From: Chryseobacterium indoltheticum
GTDB lineage: Bacteria > Bacteroidota > Bacteroidia > Flavobacteriales > Weeksellaceae
DNA length: 64,000 nt
Assembly: GCF_003815915.1 (NCBI RefSeq)
Contig: NZ_CP033929.1
Coordinates: forward strand, 2,852,001 to 2,916,000
Reading direction: 5' to 3'
In this document: positions 27,269-35,322 of the stretch, piece by piece
How the letters are laid out: the number at the start of each line of letters is the position of its first letter
Numbering within the stretch: the first letter of the stretch is position 1
Notes under the pieces: model-generated
Database searches by the model: none
Told to the model about the DNA's origin: nothing
What the model saw: only the letters and a program-made list of their open reading frames with translations
Position numbers and translations under genes: made by a program

Positions 27269-27484
27269 TTATCGTGCTACGACTGTACCGTTAAATGGAA
27301 TATTTGTCTCAATAACGATTTCATTAGGTAGATCACGTGTTGGTACTAATACTACATTCTTTTCCCCATTCTCTTCGATCTCATAAACTTGCGTGATTAA
27401 GTGTCCCTGTTCTTCCTTTTGAAACCTAATTTCAAAACCTCCTTCAATTGCGACCCAATCATCCTTTTTAAATTCAAAATTCAT
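27269..27484 (-). CDS. Small hypothetical cargo protein of the insertion
   Basis: 71 aa, acidic, beta-rich by eye: FKKDDWVAIEGGFEIRFQK, then IEENGEKNVVLVPTRDLP and ETNIPFNGTVVAR. No signal peptide, helix-turn-helix or catalytic motif. It is the only gene inside the 695-bp element and has its own terminator, so it is probably expressed. It starts 79 bp inside the element's right end. A TAATATTG box (near match to TAnnTTTG) lies just upstream. It could be an accessory, defence or stability function; no family recognised. Confidence 0.6.
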   Translation of the reverse strand: MNFEFKKDDWVAIEGGFEIRFQKEEQGHLITQVYEIEENGEKNVVLVPTRDLPNEIVIETNIPFNGTVVAR

Positions 27485-28256
27485 ACAATATTATTTTTTG
27501 CTAATATAAATTATTTTTGACATTTTGTTTTAAATTTATGGACATTTTGTTTTGGCGATTATAATTCTTTAAGAATAGAATCTTTAACCCAAAAATTCAT
27601 TCCTCCTTATTTAAGTCAATTTTCTGATTCAGAATATGAAAATAAAATGGAAAATCTCTACTTCAGATTTCAGAAACGTTGTGAATATTTCAGAGATTAT
27701 TTGCAAATAATAAGTCCTCCACAAGGTGAAAAATTGGATGAAGCTAAATGCAAGACCTGAAATTAAAGTATCTGATAAAGAAATTAATCAATTTAAAAAC
27801 AATTCAAATTTTTACTATTTTGAATATTCTGGAGAAAAAACGTTGGTAAATACAGACAAAAAATATTGGACAGAAATTTTTGAAGATGGAACGAGCTCAA
27901 AATTACTTTATACATGGCTAGGTAAAAACAAATTCGAATTAGAATTTATTGAAAGTAATAACAACACAAGAAAGAACTTTAGTAAAAAAGGAGATAAATA
28001 TTTTTATGAAATAATAAATAAAGAAAGCAATTATTATTGGGTTATTGTAGAAATTCCTGGGCAATCTGAAATTTTAAAATTTAAGTTATTTAACGAAAAA
28101 TTAAACTTTCTTCATTAATTAAAATCTTGGTAAAGATAAACTTTGTCGCAATAAAAGCTGATACTTAAAAGAATCTGAAGATTGTTCTGATATAGCAAAA
28201 TTAAAAAGAGTTTTTACACAACTTTAAACAGGCTTTTAAAATAACACAATCCTTAT

Positions 28257-28516
28257 TTAACCTGACTTCGGGTTAAGCAACAATAGTAAATTATTAACTT
28301 TGAGTCCATTATATATTTAATTCAAAAGGTGAATTTTATCCATTTATAAAGTAAGCAAAGAAGAATTAACAAGTTGATTTTTAATACATTTGCTCAAGCT
28401 TTGCGAAGCAAATTTATTTGCCTTTGCTTTCTAAAATAGAAAGTTTAATTATAAAATCTTTGCGTTTAATAATTTAAAAAATATTATCAAAATCTCTTAT
28501 CCCGAACTGAGGTTAT
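28257..28516. repeat. MITE-like intergenic repeat, copy 1
   Basis: Ends form an imperfect inverted repeat: TTAACCTGACTTCGGGTTAA on the left and CTTATCCCGAACTGAGGTTA on the right. The inner part (from about 28313) recurs at 35323-35530, with shared blocks such as AGCAAAGAAGAAT and TTGCGAAGCAAATTTATTTG. No coding potential. It occupies most of the 631-bp gap after the split gene. Confidence 0.7.
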
Positions 28517-28750
28517 TCAATATTCTCAGATAGTAATTGAATATTCAAGTTAAATGTTTTTACATTCTTCCATTCTGAAACAATATTGCCACGATGTAAA
28601 ATTATATTCTTGTAATGTTAAACAATATTGGCACGATGTAAAGTTATATTCTTGTATTGCTAAACTACATTCTCGCCTTGTAAAGTTATATTTTTGAAAT
28701 GCAAATGAATATGGGAGCATTGTGAACTAATATTCTTCCATTGTAATCAT
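28511..28750. repeat. Degenerate 21-bp tandem array (about 11 units)
   Basis: Successive 21-nt units keep ATATT (or close variants) at offset 10-14 and often TGTAAA at offset 1-6, for example TGTAAAGTTATATTCTTGTA at 28637. Units run at 28553, 28574, 28595 and so on in exact steps and stop at the stop codon of the acyl-CoA dehydrogenase-like gene. On the minus strand the unit reads as heptapeptides with few stops (QEYNFTS-like). Confidence 0.75.
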
Positions 28751-29760
28751 TAAAACTCCCTCCTAAAATTAGAATGCTGCGTTGCCGTAAAATAATCACA
28801 GAAAACCTGATAAACCGCAGAATCAATATGACTTGCTTTAATTCCTAACTGAATATAAATCTGCAAAATCTGATGCGATAAATTGTCTACCAAATCTGAA
28901 GAATAATCATGAATTTCTGATTGTTTTTCCGGAGTTATTGCTTTAGACTCATTCAGTAAACCTTCAACTTCGTCAGCAAACTCAATCACTTTTACCATCG
29001 CTTTGTTTATTTTTTCATTGAAAAATTTTAAGTCTAAATATGGTCGTATTTTAATTGCTTCTTCAGAAAAATGAGAAGCCATCCCAAGATAATTGACCAA
29101 TAAAGTTAAATCTGCAAAAATTCTGAATGGGATTTTATCAATCGCATCACCAGTAAAAAATTCATCGTAAATAAAACTGTAATCTTCCGTGACTTTTATA
29201 TTTTCAACTTTAAAAGAATACGTTCCGGTTGCTTTCATTCCCATCGATTTCCAGTTTGGAATTATCTCAGCCTGATTTTTAGAAATAACAAAAGATCTGA
29301 TCAATTCATTTCCTGATTCATCAAGCAAAGGATTTCCATTTTCCGTCAATCTCGCATTTAAAGTAAAATGACTTAAATGTGGCGCTCCAGTTGCAAAATG
29401 CCAAAGTCCGTTAATCAGAAAAGTTCCATCAGTTTGCTTTTCTGCAGTTCCACCAATCATTCCACTTCCTCCAAAACAGGTTTTGGGATTAGAAAAAAGT
29501 TCTTTCGCAATATTGGGTTTTAAATTTCTTGAGAAAAAGTTGGCGCCCGAACATAATGTCAACATCCAGCCTAAACTTCCATCTATTTTTGACCAATCAA
29601 AAAGGAGTTTCAAACCTTGATTTAAGCGTAATCCCAATCCGCCATACACTTTCGGAACCCAGATCTGAAGCAATCTTTCCTCATGAATCTGATCAATAAT
29701 TAATTGCGGAACTTCAAAAGCTCCATGCATTTTCATTCTTATTTCTTTAGGTGTAAACAT
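28750..29760 (-). CDS. Acyl-CoA dehydrogenase-fold flavoprotein
   Basis: 336 aa, short for the family (about 380). It has the middle beta-domain features: FGGSGMIGGTAEKQ, INGLWHFATGAPHLSHF (flavin-domain hallmark), GMKATGTYSFKVENIKV, and a C-terminal four-helix domain (about 215-336). The N-terminal helix is LLQIWVPKVYGGLGLRL. Such proteins include acyl-CoA dehydrogenases and HpaB/DszC-type two-component monooxygenases; the canonical catalytic Glu cannot be placed with certainty, so a monooxygenase-like role is possible. Reading starts after a repeat-rich gap. No partner reductase is adjacent. Confidence 0.75.
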   Translation of the reverse strand: MFTPKEIRMKMHGAFEVPQLIIDQIHEERLLQIWVPKVYGGLGLRLNQGLKLLFDWSKIDGSLGWMLTLCSGANFFSRNLKPNIAKELFSNPKTCFGGSGMIGGTAEKQTDGTFLINGLWHFATGAPHLSHFTLNARLTENGNPLLDESGNELIRSFVISKNQAEIIPNWKSMGMKATGTYSFKVENIKVTEDYSFIYDEFFTGDAIDKIPFRIFADLTLLVNYLGMASHFSEEAIKIRPYLDLKFFNEKINKAMVKVIEFADEVEGLLNESKAITPEKQSEIHDYSSDLVDNLSHQILQIYIQLGIKASHIDSAVYQVFCDYFTATQHSNFRREF

Positions 29761-29873
29761 ACCTTTTATCTATTTCTGAATAATTAAAAAGATTATTTTT
29801 AAATCAAAATGGCACTTTATAATCCTTATTATTTCAACGCAAAGTTTTATTTCTGTTGTTATAATTTAAGGGA

Positions 29874-30026
29874 CAAAGAATAATCAATAAAATTGATTCA
29901 AAGCATATGTTTTCAAGCTTCATCAGCGACTTGTCGCCATCTTTGCTCCTTAAAATATTAATCTCAAAAATTAAAATCTTTGCGTTTTAATCCACAACAT
30001 CAGATTAAGTCGCTGCAACCGATTTA
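29874..30026. repeat. Direct repeat, copy 1
   Basis: 153 bp identical to 30132-30284, offset 258 bp. It includes a copy of the last codons of the pnuC gene (KSVAAT stop) and the downstream sequence. The sequence before it (from about 29813) is a diverged part of the same repeat. Confidence 0.85.
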
Positions 30027-30131
30027 CTGTAACATACCTTTTAGCTACAATTAACTTCATTAAAGTGGAATCTTATAATTCTTACTTTTTCAACGCAAAG
30101 CTTTACTTCTGTCCGTTTATTATTTAAGAGG

Positions 30132-30284
30132 CAAAGAATAATCAATAAAATTGATTCAAAGCATATGTTTTCAAGCTTCATCAGCGACTTGTCGCCATCT
30201 TTGCTCCTTAAAATATTAATCTCAAAAATTAAAATCTTTGCGTTTTAATCCACAACATCAGATTAAGTCGCTGCAACCGATTTA
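30132..30284. repeat. Direct repeat, copy 2 (includes pnuC 3' end)
   Basis: Identical to 29874-30026. This copy carries the real stop codon of the pnuC gene at 30263, so the tandem duplication arose from the gene end. Confidence 0.85.
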
Positions 30285-30859
30285 GTTTTAATGATTTTTC
30301 GCCATTCCAAATAACCGGAAATTGCAACAATAAACAAGAAAGCCGTCAAAACTGCATACAAATAAAGACCTTTATGAATCAACAACGGAATTGCAATGAT
30401 GTTACTGATATTAAGTAAAACCCAGTTTTCAATTTTTCTCCGAGCCATCAACCACATTCCTGCCCATGCAAAAGCACTGACTAAAGAATCCAAAATTGGA
30501 ACATCAGAATCTGTAAAATTCGTCAGGAAAAAACAGAAAACAGCAAATGTTCCAAGTACGATTCCTGCAGTAATTAATTTTTCATTTTTGGTGGTTTCGG
30601 AAATGGTGGTTTCAGACTTTCGTTTTCCAAACTTCCAGTACAGCCATCCGTAAATACTCATTACCAGATAGTAAAGATTAAGTGTAAACTCGGCGTAGAG
30701 TTTAGATTGAATCATCACATAAAGTGTTAATGAAATTCCGGCAATACCAAAAAGATAATTATTCGAATTGTTTTTTCTTGCCAATAAAACCTGAAATACT
30801 GAAAAGAAGACACCAAGCCATTCTTGCCATGTTGTCTGTTGTAAAATGTCCTGCATCAA
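30263..30859 (-). CDS. pnuT: PnuC-family transporter, probably PnuT (thiamine)
   Basis: 198 aa inner-membrane protein with about seven hydrophobic helices and PnuC hallmarks (WQEWLGVFFSVFQVLLARKN, SIYGWLYWKFG, AWAGMWLMARRKIENW). PnuC proteins carry nicotinamide riboside; relatives under TPP riboswitches carry thiamine. The classic THI element lies just upstream at 30899-30987, so thiamine is the probable substrate. The last residues (KSVAAT) are duplicated downstream as part of the 258-bp repeat. No thiamine kinase is adjacent. Confidence 0.85.
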   Translation of the reverse strand: MMQDILQQTTWQEWLGVFFSVFQVLLARKNNSNNYLFGIAGISLTLYVMIQSKLYAEFTLNLYYLVMSIYGWLYWKFGKRKSETTISETTKNEKLITAGIVLGTFAVFCFFLTNFTDSDVPILDSLVSAFAWAGMWLMARRKIENWVLLNISNIIAIPLLIHKGLYLYAVLTAFLFIVAISGYLEWRKIIKTKSVAAT

Positions 30860-30898
30860 ATTAACTTAAATAAAATTAAATGATGAGATGATAAATCA

Positions 30899-30987
30899 AA
30901 ATTCCCTACGCTGGAATTACCCAGATCAGGTGTGGAAAATTTTCCCGGGTATCATCTCAGCCGCAATTTGCAGCACCCCATTGATGG
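30899..30987 (-). promoter_or_regulatory. TPP riboswitch (THI element)
   Basis: Minus strand reads GGGGTGC ... GCTGAGA ... ACCCGGG ... ACCTGATCTGGGTAATTCC ... CGTAGGGA, the conserved thiamine-box segments in order. It ends about 40 nt before the PnuC start. Binding of thiamine pyrophosphate would shut off the transporter. Confidence 0.93.
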
Positions 30988-31230
30988 CGCAAAATTGATG
31001 TTTTAAAATGACATTAAAAAATATTTACTAATTTTTATTACAAAAAATTGAGACCAGAAATCTGTTTTAAAAAAGGTTCTCGCAGATTGAGCTAATTAGG
31101 TAGATTAATTTAACCTTTTGCAGAAAGTTTGTCATGCTGAAAGCATCTCAGCATTGATAAAATCATTTCGTACATCAGCAGTCGTTTACAAACGGATATT
31201 TCGTACCTTTAAATCTCAAATAAATTTATT
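30988..31230. other. Intergenic region between riboswitch and HPP gene
   Basis: 243 bp, AT-rich, no gene. It contains TTCTCGCAGATTGAGCTAAT and a CATGCTGAAAGCATCTCAGC palindromic stretch, which look like dispersed intergenic repeats. TACCTTTAAATC near 31205 resembles a -7 box for the HPP gene. Confidence 0.4.
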
Positions 31231-31827
31231 GTGAAAAAAACTTTCAAAAGAACACTCAGAGTATCAAAATATGTAATTTATAAAGAAACACTTGTTGATT
31301 ATAAAGAATTTTTTTGGTCTTTTCTAGGTGCCTTTTTCGGAATCGGACTGATTGCTTTTCTGCAATCTCACTATTTGTTGCAGCAGGAAAATGTATTTTT
31401 GATAGGTTCATTTGGCGCCTCAAGTGTTTTAATCTACGGAGCCATTCAAAGTCCGTTGGCTCAACCAAGAAATCTTGTCGGCGGTCATGTCATTTCAGCT
31501 ATCGTTGGAGTTACCGTTTACCAGATTGTTCCGGATATTTTATGGCTTTCGGCGCCTTTGGCTGTTGCTTTTTCCATCATTTTGATGCAGTACACCAAAA
31601 CTTTGCATCCGCCGGGTGGCGCAACTGCATTAATTGCCGTAACATCTCCCGGAAAAATTGCTGATCTTGGATATTGGTATGTACTATCTCCTGTTTTGTC
31701 GGGCTGTATTATTTTACTTTTAGTAGCTTTATTTTTTAATAATATCACCAAAAACAGAAGTTACCCTACAAGTTCGAGATGGAAGAGACTTTTACATAAA
31801 AAACACAAACACAGTTTGAAAAATTAA
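31231..31827 (+). CDS. HPP-family membrane protein
   Basis: 198 aa, about four to five hydrophobic helices, with the family motif LHPPGGATAL. GTG start at 31231. HPP proteins are small integral membrane proteins; some eukaryotic and cyanobacterial members transport nitrite, but bacterial roles are mostly unknown. No stress or transporter partner gene is next to it. The basic tail (KRLLHKKHKHSLKN) is cytoplasmic by the positive-inside rule. The zinc-ribbon gene follows 5 nt later, so they are co-transcribed. Confidence 0.8.
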   Translation: MKKTFKRTLRVSKYVIYKETLVDYKEFFWSFLGAFFGIGLIAFLQSHYLLQQENVFLIGSFGASSVLIYGAIQSPLAQPRNLVGGHVISAIVGVTVYQIVPDILWLSAPLAVAFSIILMQYTKTLHPPGGATALIAVTSPGKIADLGYWYVLSPVLSGCIILLLVALFFNNITKNRSYPTSSRWKRLLHKKHKHSLKN

Positions 31828-31832
31828 AGAAT

Positions 31833-32177
31833 ATGGAATGTATAGAATGCGGTGAAAAAATCATTGGCAGATCCGATAAAAAATTCTGCAATGATGCCTG
31901 TAGAAATGCTTACAACAATAAGCAGAACAAAGATTCGAGCAACCTGATGCGGAATGTTAACAATAAACTCCGTAAAAACTACCGTATTCTGAATGAAATA
32001 AATATCGACGGAAAAACTAAAATCCCAAAATCTAAACTCGATGGCTTAGGTTTTGATTTTAATTATTTTACAAATATTAAAGTGTATAAAAACGGCTCAG
32101 AATATAAATTTATTTATGATCACGGCTATAAAATTCTTGAAGAAGATTACGTTTTAATTGTAAAAAATCAGTTTTGA
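31833..32177 (+). CDS. Zinc-ribbon hypothetical protein
   Basis: 114 aa. The N-terminus has CIECGEKIIGRSDKKFCND with two CxxC-like pairs (C3, C6, C20 and C24), a small zinc ribbon. The rest is Lys/Asn-rich and possibly a nucleic-acid-binding arm (NNKLRKNYRILNEI). No known function; related Bacteroidetes proteins are uncharacterised. It starts 5 nt after the HPP gene. Confidence 0.65.
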   Translation: MECIECGEKIIGRSDKKFCNDACRNAYNNKQNKDSSNLMRNVNNKLRKNYRILNEINIDGKTKIPKSKLDGLGFDFNYFTNIKVYKNGSEYKFIYDHGYKILEEDYVLIVKNQF

Positions 32178-32198
32178 TACATGATAAAATTCAAATAT

Positions 32199-32349
32199 AA
32201 TTTTAACCGCAAAAGAATCAAAAGAAATGATTGAAAAAGAGACATTCAGAAGTTTGCAAAATGTAAAATTTTCATTTATTGTTGTTTTGTTAGCTTTTAA
32301 ATAGCGAATTCCGTCATAAAATTTTTTGTTGCTTTTGCGGTTAAAAAAT
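32199..32349. repeat. Small inverted-repeat element (about 150 bp)
   Basis: Ends read TTTTAACCGCAAAAGAATCA and, at the other side, TTTGTTGCTTTTGCGGTTAA, an 11-bp perfect core (AACCGCAAAAG) with flanking near-matches. Noncoding, MITE-like; it fills the gap before the TIGR01777 gene. Confidence 0.6.
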
Positions 32350-32381
32350 ATCAAGTATTAAAAAAAATAATGTAAAAAAGC

Positions 32382-33338
32382 ATGATGAAAGAAATTGTAT
32401 TAATCACCGGCGCAAGCGGAGCCATTGCAAAGGTGCTTTCCAAAAAAATCGAAAAAGATTATACGATACGTTTTTTAACCCGCAAAAAGAAAGCCGAAAA
32501 CGAATTTGAATGGGATCTAAACAATAACACGATAGATGAACAGGCATTCGAAAATGTAAGTCACATTATTCATCTAGCAGGAGCCAATATTTCTGAAAAA
32601 CGCTGGACAGAAGAGCGAAAAAAAGAACTGATCGACAGCCGGGTAAACTCTGCAAAATTGATTTTAAATACGCTTAAAAACAAAAATATAAAGCTAAAAT
32701 CTTTCATTTCTGCTTCAGGAATTAATTTTTACGGAATTAAAACAACAGATAAAATATTCGCAGAAAATGATCCTGCAGGAAACGATTTTCTAAGTAAAGT
32801 TGTTCAGGTTTGGGAAAAAGCAGCTGATGAATTTACAGAACAAAATGTAGCGGAAAGAGTGGTGAAAGTAAGAACTGCCGTTGTTCTATCTAAAAATGAC
32901 GGTGCTTTAGCGAAAATGATAACACCTATCAAATTTGGAATTGGTTCACCCATCGGAAGCGGAAAACAATATATGCCCTGGATTCATGTTGATGACATTT
33001 GTGCGATTTATGAATTTGCCTTAAAAAATCCTGAAATTCGGGGTTCTTATAATGCTTCGGCACCGCAGCATACGACTAACGAAAATTTAACACGGATAGC
33101 TGCAAAGATTTTAAAAAAACCTTTATTCATGCCTAACGTACCGGCGTTTGTTTTAAAACTTATGTTTGGTGAGCTTGCCGATATTTTGCTTCAAGGCTCG
33201 AGAGCTTCTTCAGAAAAAATAATAAAAGCTGGTTTTGACTTTAAGTTTCCGGTTTTAGAAGGAGCTTTGGAAGATTTACTAAAAAAAATAATTATTAAAA
33301 GATTGAAATATAATGCAAAAGCCTCATGTAAGTATTGA
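32382..33338 (+). CDS. TIGR01777-type epimerase/NAD-binding protein (YfcH-like)
   Basis: 318 aa extended SDR. NAD-binding [12 protein letters not shown] at the N-terminus, [16 protein letters not shown] as the second Rossmann feature, SASGINFYG as the active Ser/Tyr region, and a C-terminal domain. Two ATGs at 32382/32385. E. coli YfcH relatives have unknown substrates. The next gene (NUDIX) starts 26 nt inside this one, so they are translationally coupled. Confidence 0.8.
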   Translation: MMKEIVLITGASGAIAKVLSKKIEKDYTIRFLTRKKKAENEFEWDLNNNTIDEQAFENVSHIIHLAGANISEKRWTEERKKELIDSRVNSAKLILNTLKNKNIKLKSFISASGINFYGIKTTDKIFAENDPAGNDFLSKVVQVWEKAADEFTEQNVAERVVKVRTAVVLSKNDGALAKMITPIKFGIGSPIGSGKQYMPWIHVDDICAIYEFALKNPEIRGSYNASAPQHTTNENLTRIAAKILKKPLFMPNVPAFVLKLMFGELADILLQGSRASSEKIIKAGFDFKFPVLEGALEDLLKKIIIKRLKYNAKASCKY

Positions 33339-33894
33339 AAAGACAGAGATTTTATCTGATAACTGGTACACTTTAAAAAAAGTTACTTTTACTATTAAAA
33401 AAGAAAACGGAGACACCGAAACCCAAAGCCGGGAAGCCTATGACAGGGGAAACGGAGCCGTTGTTTTATTGTATAACACTCATTCTAAAAATGTAATTAT
33501 AACGAAGCAATTCCGTCTTCCTACATACATCAACGGAAATCCTACGGGAATGCTGATTGAAGCTTGTGCCGGACTTTTAGACAACGATAATCCTGAAGAT
33601 TGCGTTAAAAGGGAAGCTGAAGAAGAAACGGGTTACAAGATTTCGAAAGTAGAAAAAATATTTGAAGCTTATATGTCTCCCGGATCTGTTACAGAGATTC
33701 TGCATTTTTTTATCGCAGAATATTCTGATGATATGAAAATAAACGATGGCGGCGGACTGGAAGATGAAGGCGAGAACATCGAAGTACTGCAGCTTCCGTT
33801 TGACGAAACACTTTCTATGATTGACAATGGCGAAATAAAAGATGCCAAGACTATCATGCTTTTACAGCATCTTCGCCTGAAAAATATTCTGTAA
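33313..33894 (+). CDS. NUDIX hydrolase, GDP-mannose pyrophosphatase-like
   Basis: 193 aa. Nudix box around residue 85 with REAEEETGY preceded by Gly and Glu at the usual spacing (GX5EX7REUXEEXGU). ADP-ribose/GDP-mannose pyrophosphatase-like features: [13 protein letters not shown] strand ([13 protein letters not shown]), [14 protein letters not shown], and the [15 protein letters not shown] loop of NudK. Hydrolyses a nucleoside diphosphate sugar or related compound. Overlaps the upstream gene by 26 nt. Exact substrate unproven. Confidence 0.85.
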   Translation: MQKPHVSIEKTEILSDNWYTLKKVTFTIKKENGDTETQSREAYDRGNGAVVLLYNTHSKNVIITKQFRLPTYINGNPTGMLIEACAGLLDNDNPEDCVKREAEEETGYKISKVEKIFEAYMSPGSVTEILHFFIAEYSDDMKINDGGGLEDEGENIEVLQLPFDETLSMIDNGEIKDAKTIMLLQHLRLKNIL

Positions 33895-33920
33895 TATTTA
33901 AACCAAAAATCTAACGTATT

Positions 33921-34493
33921 ATGAAATTTATATTCACAATCGGTCTTTCATTATTGCTATCTGCTAATTTTTTTGCCCAGAAAAATGAAAAGTTGAGCAC
34001 GAAAGATGCCGCTATAATTGAGCATTTTAAAACTGATTATAAAAAGAAAAATTATAAAAAATTTGACGGTAAAATTCTTGTAAAAGAAAATCTGGCACAG
34101 TTTGATAACAAGACCGTTTATTTTGAAAAAGCCGATAAAATCACGACGACGATTCTAAGAGAAGGTCTCATTTATCCACAGCTGTTAACCGACTTCCAAA
34201 TGCAGAAATTCCTGAATGAGACGACAGATAAAACACAGAAAAGATTTTTGAAATTGCAGAAAGATCCAAAAGCTTCTTTTGATGTAAATAATATCAAGTT
34301 TAGTAATACTTCTGAGCTTACATTTCTGACTTCAAATATTAAAACTAAGCGATTTAAAACCTCTGTAAAAGACATCAGATTAAATACAACCTCAACGTAT
34401 CTTTTTGAATTGATGAATGATAAAGCAATAAAAAATATTTCTTTGGAAGAGTTTATTAAAGGGGCGAAACTGACGTATATTGATACTGAATAA
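33921..34493 (+). CDS. Secreted hypothetical protein
   Basis: 190 aa with a signal peptide (MKFIFTIGLSLLLSANFFAQ). Mature part Lys/Thr-rich with repeated polar beta/helix segments (LILREG, QKFLNETTDKTQKRFLKL). No enzyme motif. Located 26 nt after the NUDIX gene and on the same strand, hence perhaps the same transcript. A typical Flavobacteriia lineage protein of unknown function. Confidence 0.6.
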   Translation: MKFIFTIGLSLLLSANFFAQKNEKLSTKDAAIIEHFKTDYKKKNYKKFDGKILVKENLAQFDNKTVYFEKADKITTTILREGLIYPQLLTDFQMQKFLNETTDKTQKRFLKLQKDPKASFDVNNIKFSNTSELTFLTSNIKTKRFKTSVKDIRLNTTSTYLFELMNDKAIKNISLEEFIKGAKLTYIDTE

Positions 34494-34556
34494 AACACAG
34501 TTTTGATTTTAATTTCAGCTTATAAAATTGAAAAACACAAAAATTGACTATTTCAA

Positions 34557-35315
34557 ATGTTTAATCCAACAAGAAGAAACCGAAATATAGGAACTGAAAA
34601 TCAAGGTTTTGGTCAGGATAATAAATTTAAGATTTCTACACCTTATGGCACGCTGAAATCTTTTTATGAAAGAATTGAGAAATACCAAACAGAAATTAGA
34701 ATTATCAATGAACATGAGTTTTTATTTATTATTGAAGAAACTCGGGAAAACTGTTTTCACTCCTGCTCTGTGAATGATTTAGCAAAAATGATTCAATATA
34801 TTCCCACTGAAGATTATGGAGAGTTGAAATTTATCGTTCTTCGTCAACCCAAAAGAAAAGAAGAAATTATTTCTCCAGTTTGGGGAAGATTAGTATATAG
34901 TTTTGAATTTGAAAACGAATATTTTCCTGCAATAATTTTAGACTCTATTGACTTAAATAAAAAACTAGTCAGGTCTAAAAAACAAACTATTGAAGATCAA
35001 AAAGAATTTGCAAGATTAAAAGAGGATGGGCATTTTTTCATTGAAAATAAAAGAAATTTTGTCTCTGAATTACATTTAGAACCTTCAAGAAACACACAAC
35101 TTTACAGAACATTGCCGCATGAATTCGGACATTATGTTCATTATTTAGAAGTTGTGGAAAGACCTGGAAAAGATGATGAAAATTACAATGCAAAGGAAAA
35201 CAGAGATGATTATTACATGAGTCTTTCAAAAGTTGAAAAAGAAAAATTTGCACATCACTATGCAGAACATTTAAAGCAGAAATTAAAACACGATAAAATA
35301 ATTCCTTTTAATTAA
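34557..35315 (+). CDS. Putative zinc metallopeptidase-like protein (HEFGH)
   Basis: 252 aa, no signal peptide. Contains LPHEFGHYVHY with the HExxH zincin site H188-E189-H192. A further possible ligand is in KEKFAHHYAEHLKQ about 45 residues later. The rest shows no recognised domain. The acidic/aromatic N-terminal part may be a regulatory or docking domain. Proteins like this occur in Bacteroidetes as uncharacterised zincins, sometimes near toxin-immunity genes. Catalysis is unproven; the motif could occur by chance in a His-rich protein, but the aromatic HYVHY pattern supports it. Confidence 0.6.
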   Translation: MFNPTRRNRNIGTENQGFGQDNKFKISTPYGTLKSFYERIEKYQTEIRIINEHEFLFIIEETRENCFHSCSVNDLAKMIQYIPTEDYGELKFIVLRQPKRKEEIISPVWGRLVYSFEFENEYFPAIILDSIDLNKKLVRSKKQTIEDQKEFARLKEDGHFFIENKRNFVSELHLEPSRNTQLYRTLPHEFGHYVHYLEVVERPGKDDENYNAKENRDDYYMSLSKVEKEKFAHHYAEHLKQKLKHDKIIPFN

Positions 35316-35322
35316 TATATAA

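Larger units (their letters stand above)
26869..27563. mobile_element. 695-bp non-autonomous insertion element with 5-bp target duplication
   Basis: Flanked by ATTCT on both sides (26864-26868 and 27564-27568). Near the left end is AAAACAAAAGGTC (26878-26890); the right end has its inverse, GACATTTTGTTTT (27541-27553), and a direct second copy at 27519-27531, 22 bp away. Left versus right share 12 of 13 bases. No transposase gene is inside; the only coding region is the 71-aa gene at 27269. It interrupts the secreted-protein gene at a defined codon, so excision restores the frame. The family is not identified. Confidence 0.8.
26734..28118 (+). pseudogene. Secreted-protein gene split by insertion and frameshift
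   Basis: The N-terminal part (26734-26868) encodes a signal peptide (KILFPLLLFSIFINAQ) and EMCLNFKSTENLNDS. Translation resumes at 27569 as LRIESLTQKFIPPYLSQ, then YFRFQKRCEYFRDYL, in the same phase as the N-terminal part once the 695-bp insertion plus one target copy is removed. A 5-base A run at 27729-27733 has one A too many: dropping it joins SPPQGEN to WMKLNARPEIKVS and the frame to the stop at 28118. The repaired protein would be about 227 aa. The long in-frame remnant 27726-28118 looks intact but is the orphan C-terminus. Function unknown; family of exported Chryseobacterium-type proteins. Confidence 0.85.

Noticed and set aside
26869..27563. Complete insertion sequence with transposase
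   Set aside because: No transposase reading frame of any size is inside the 695 bp.
27726..28118. Stand-alone 130-aa protein
   Set aside because: It continues in sequence from the split gene upstream after one base correction and has no signal peptide or start of its own other than GTG.
28511..28750. CRISPR array
   Set aside because: The units are 21 bp, degenerate and contiguous, with no unique spacers of regular length.
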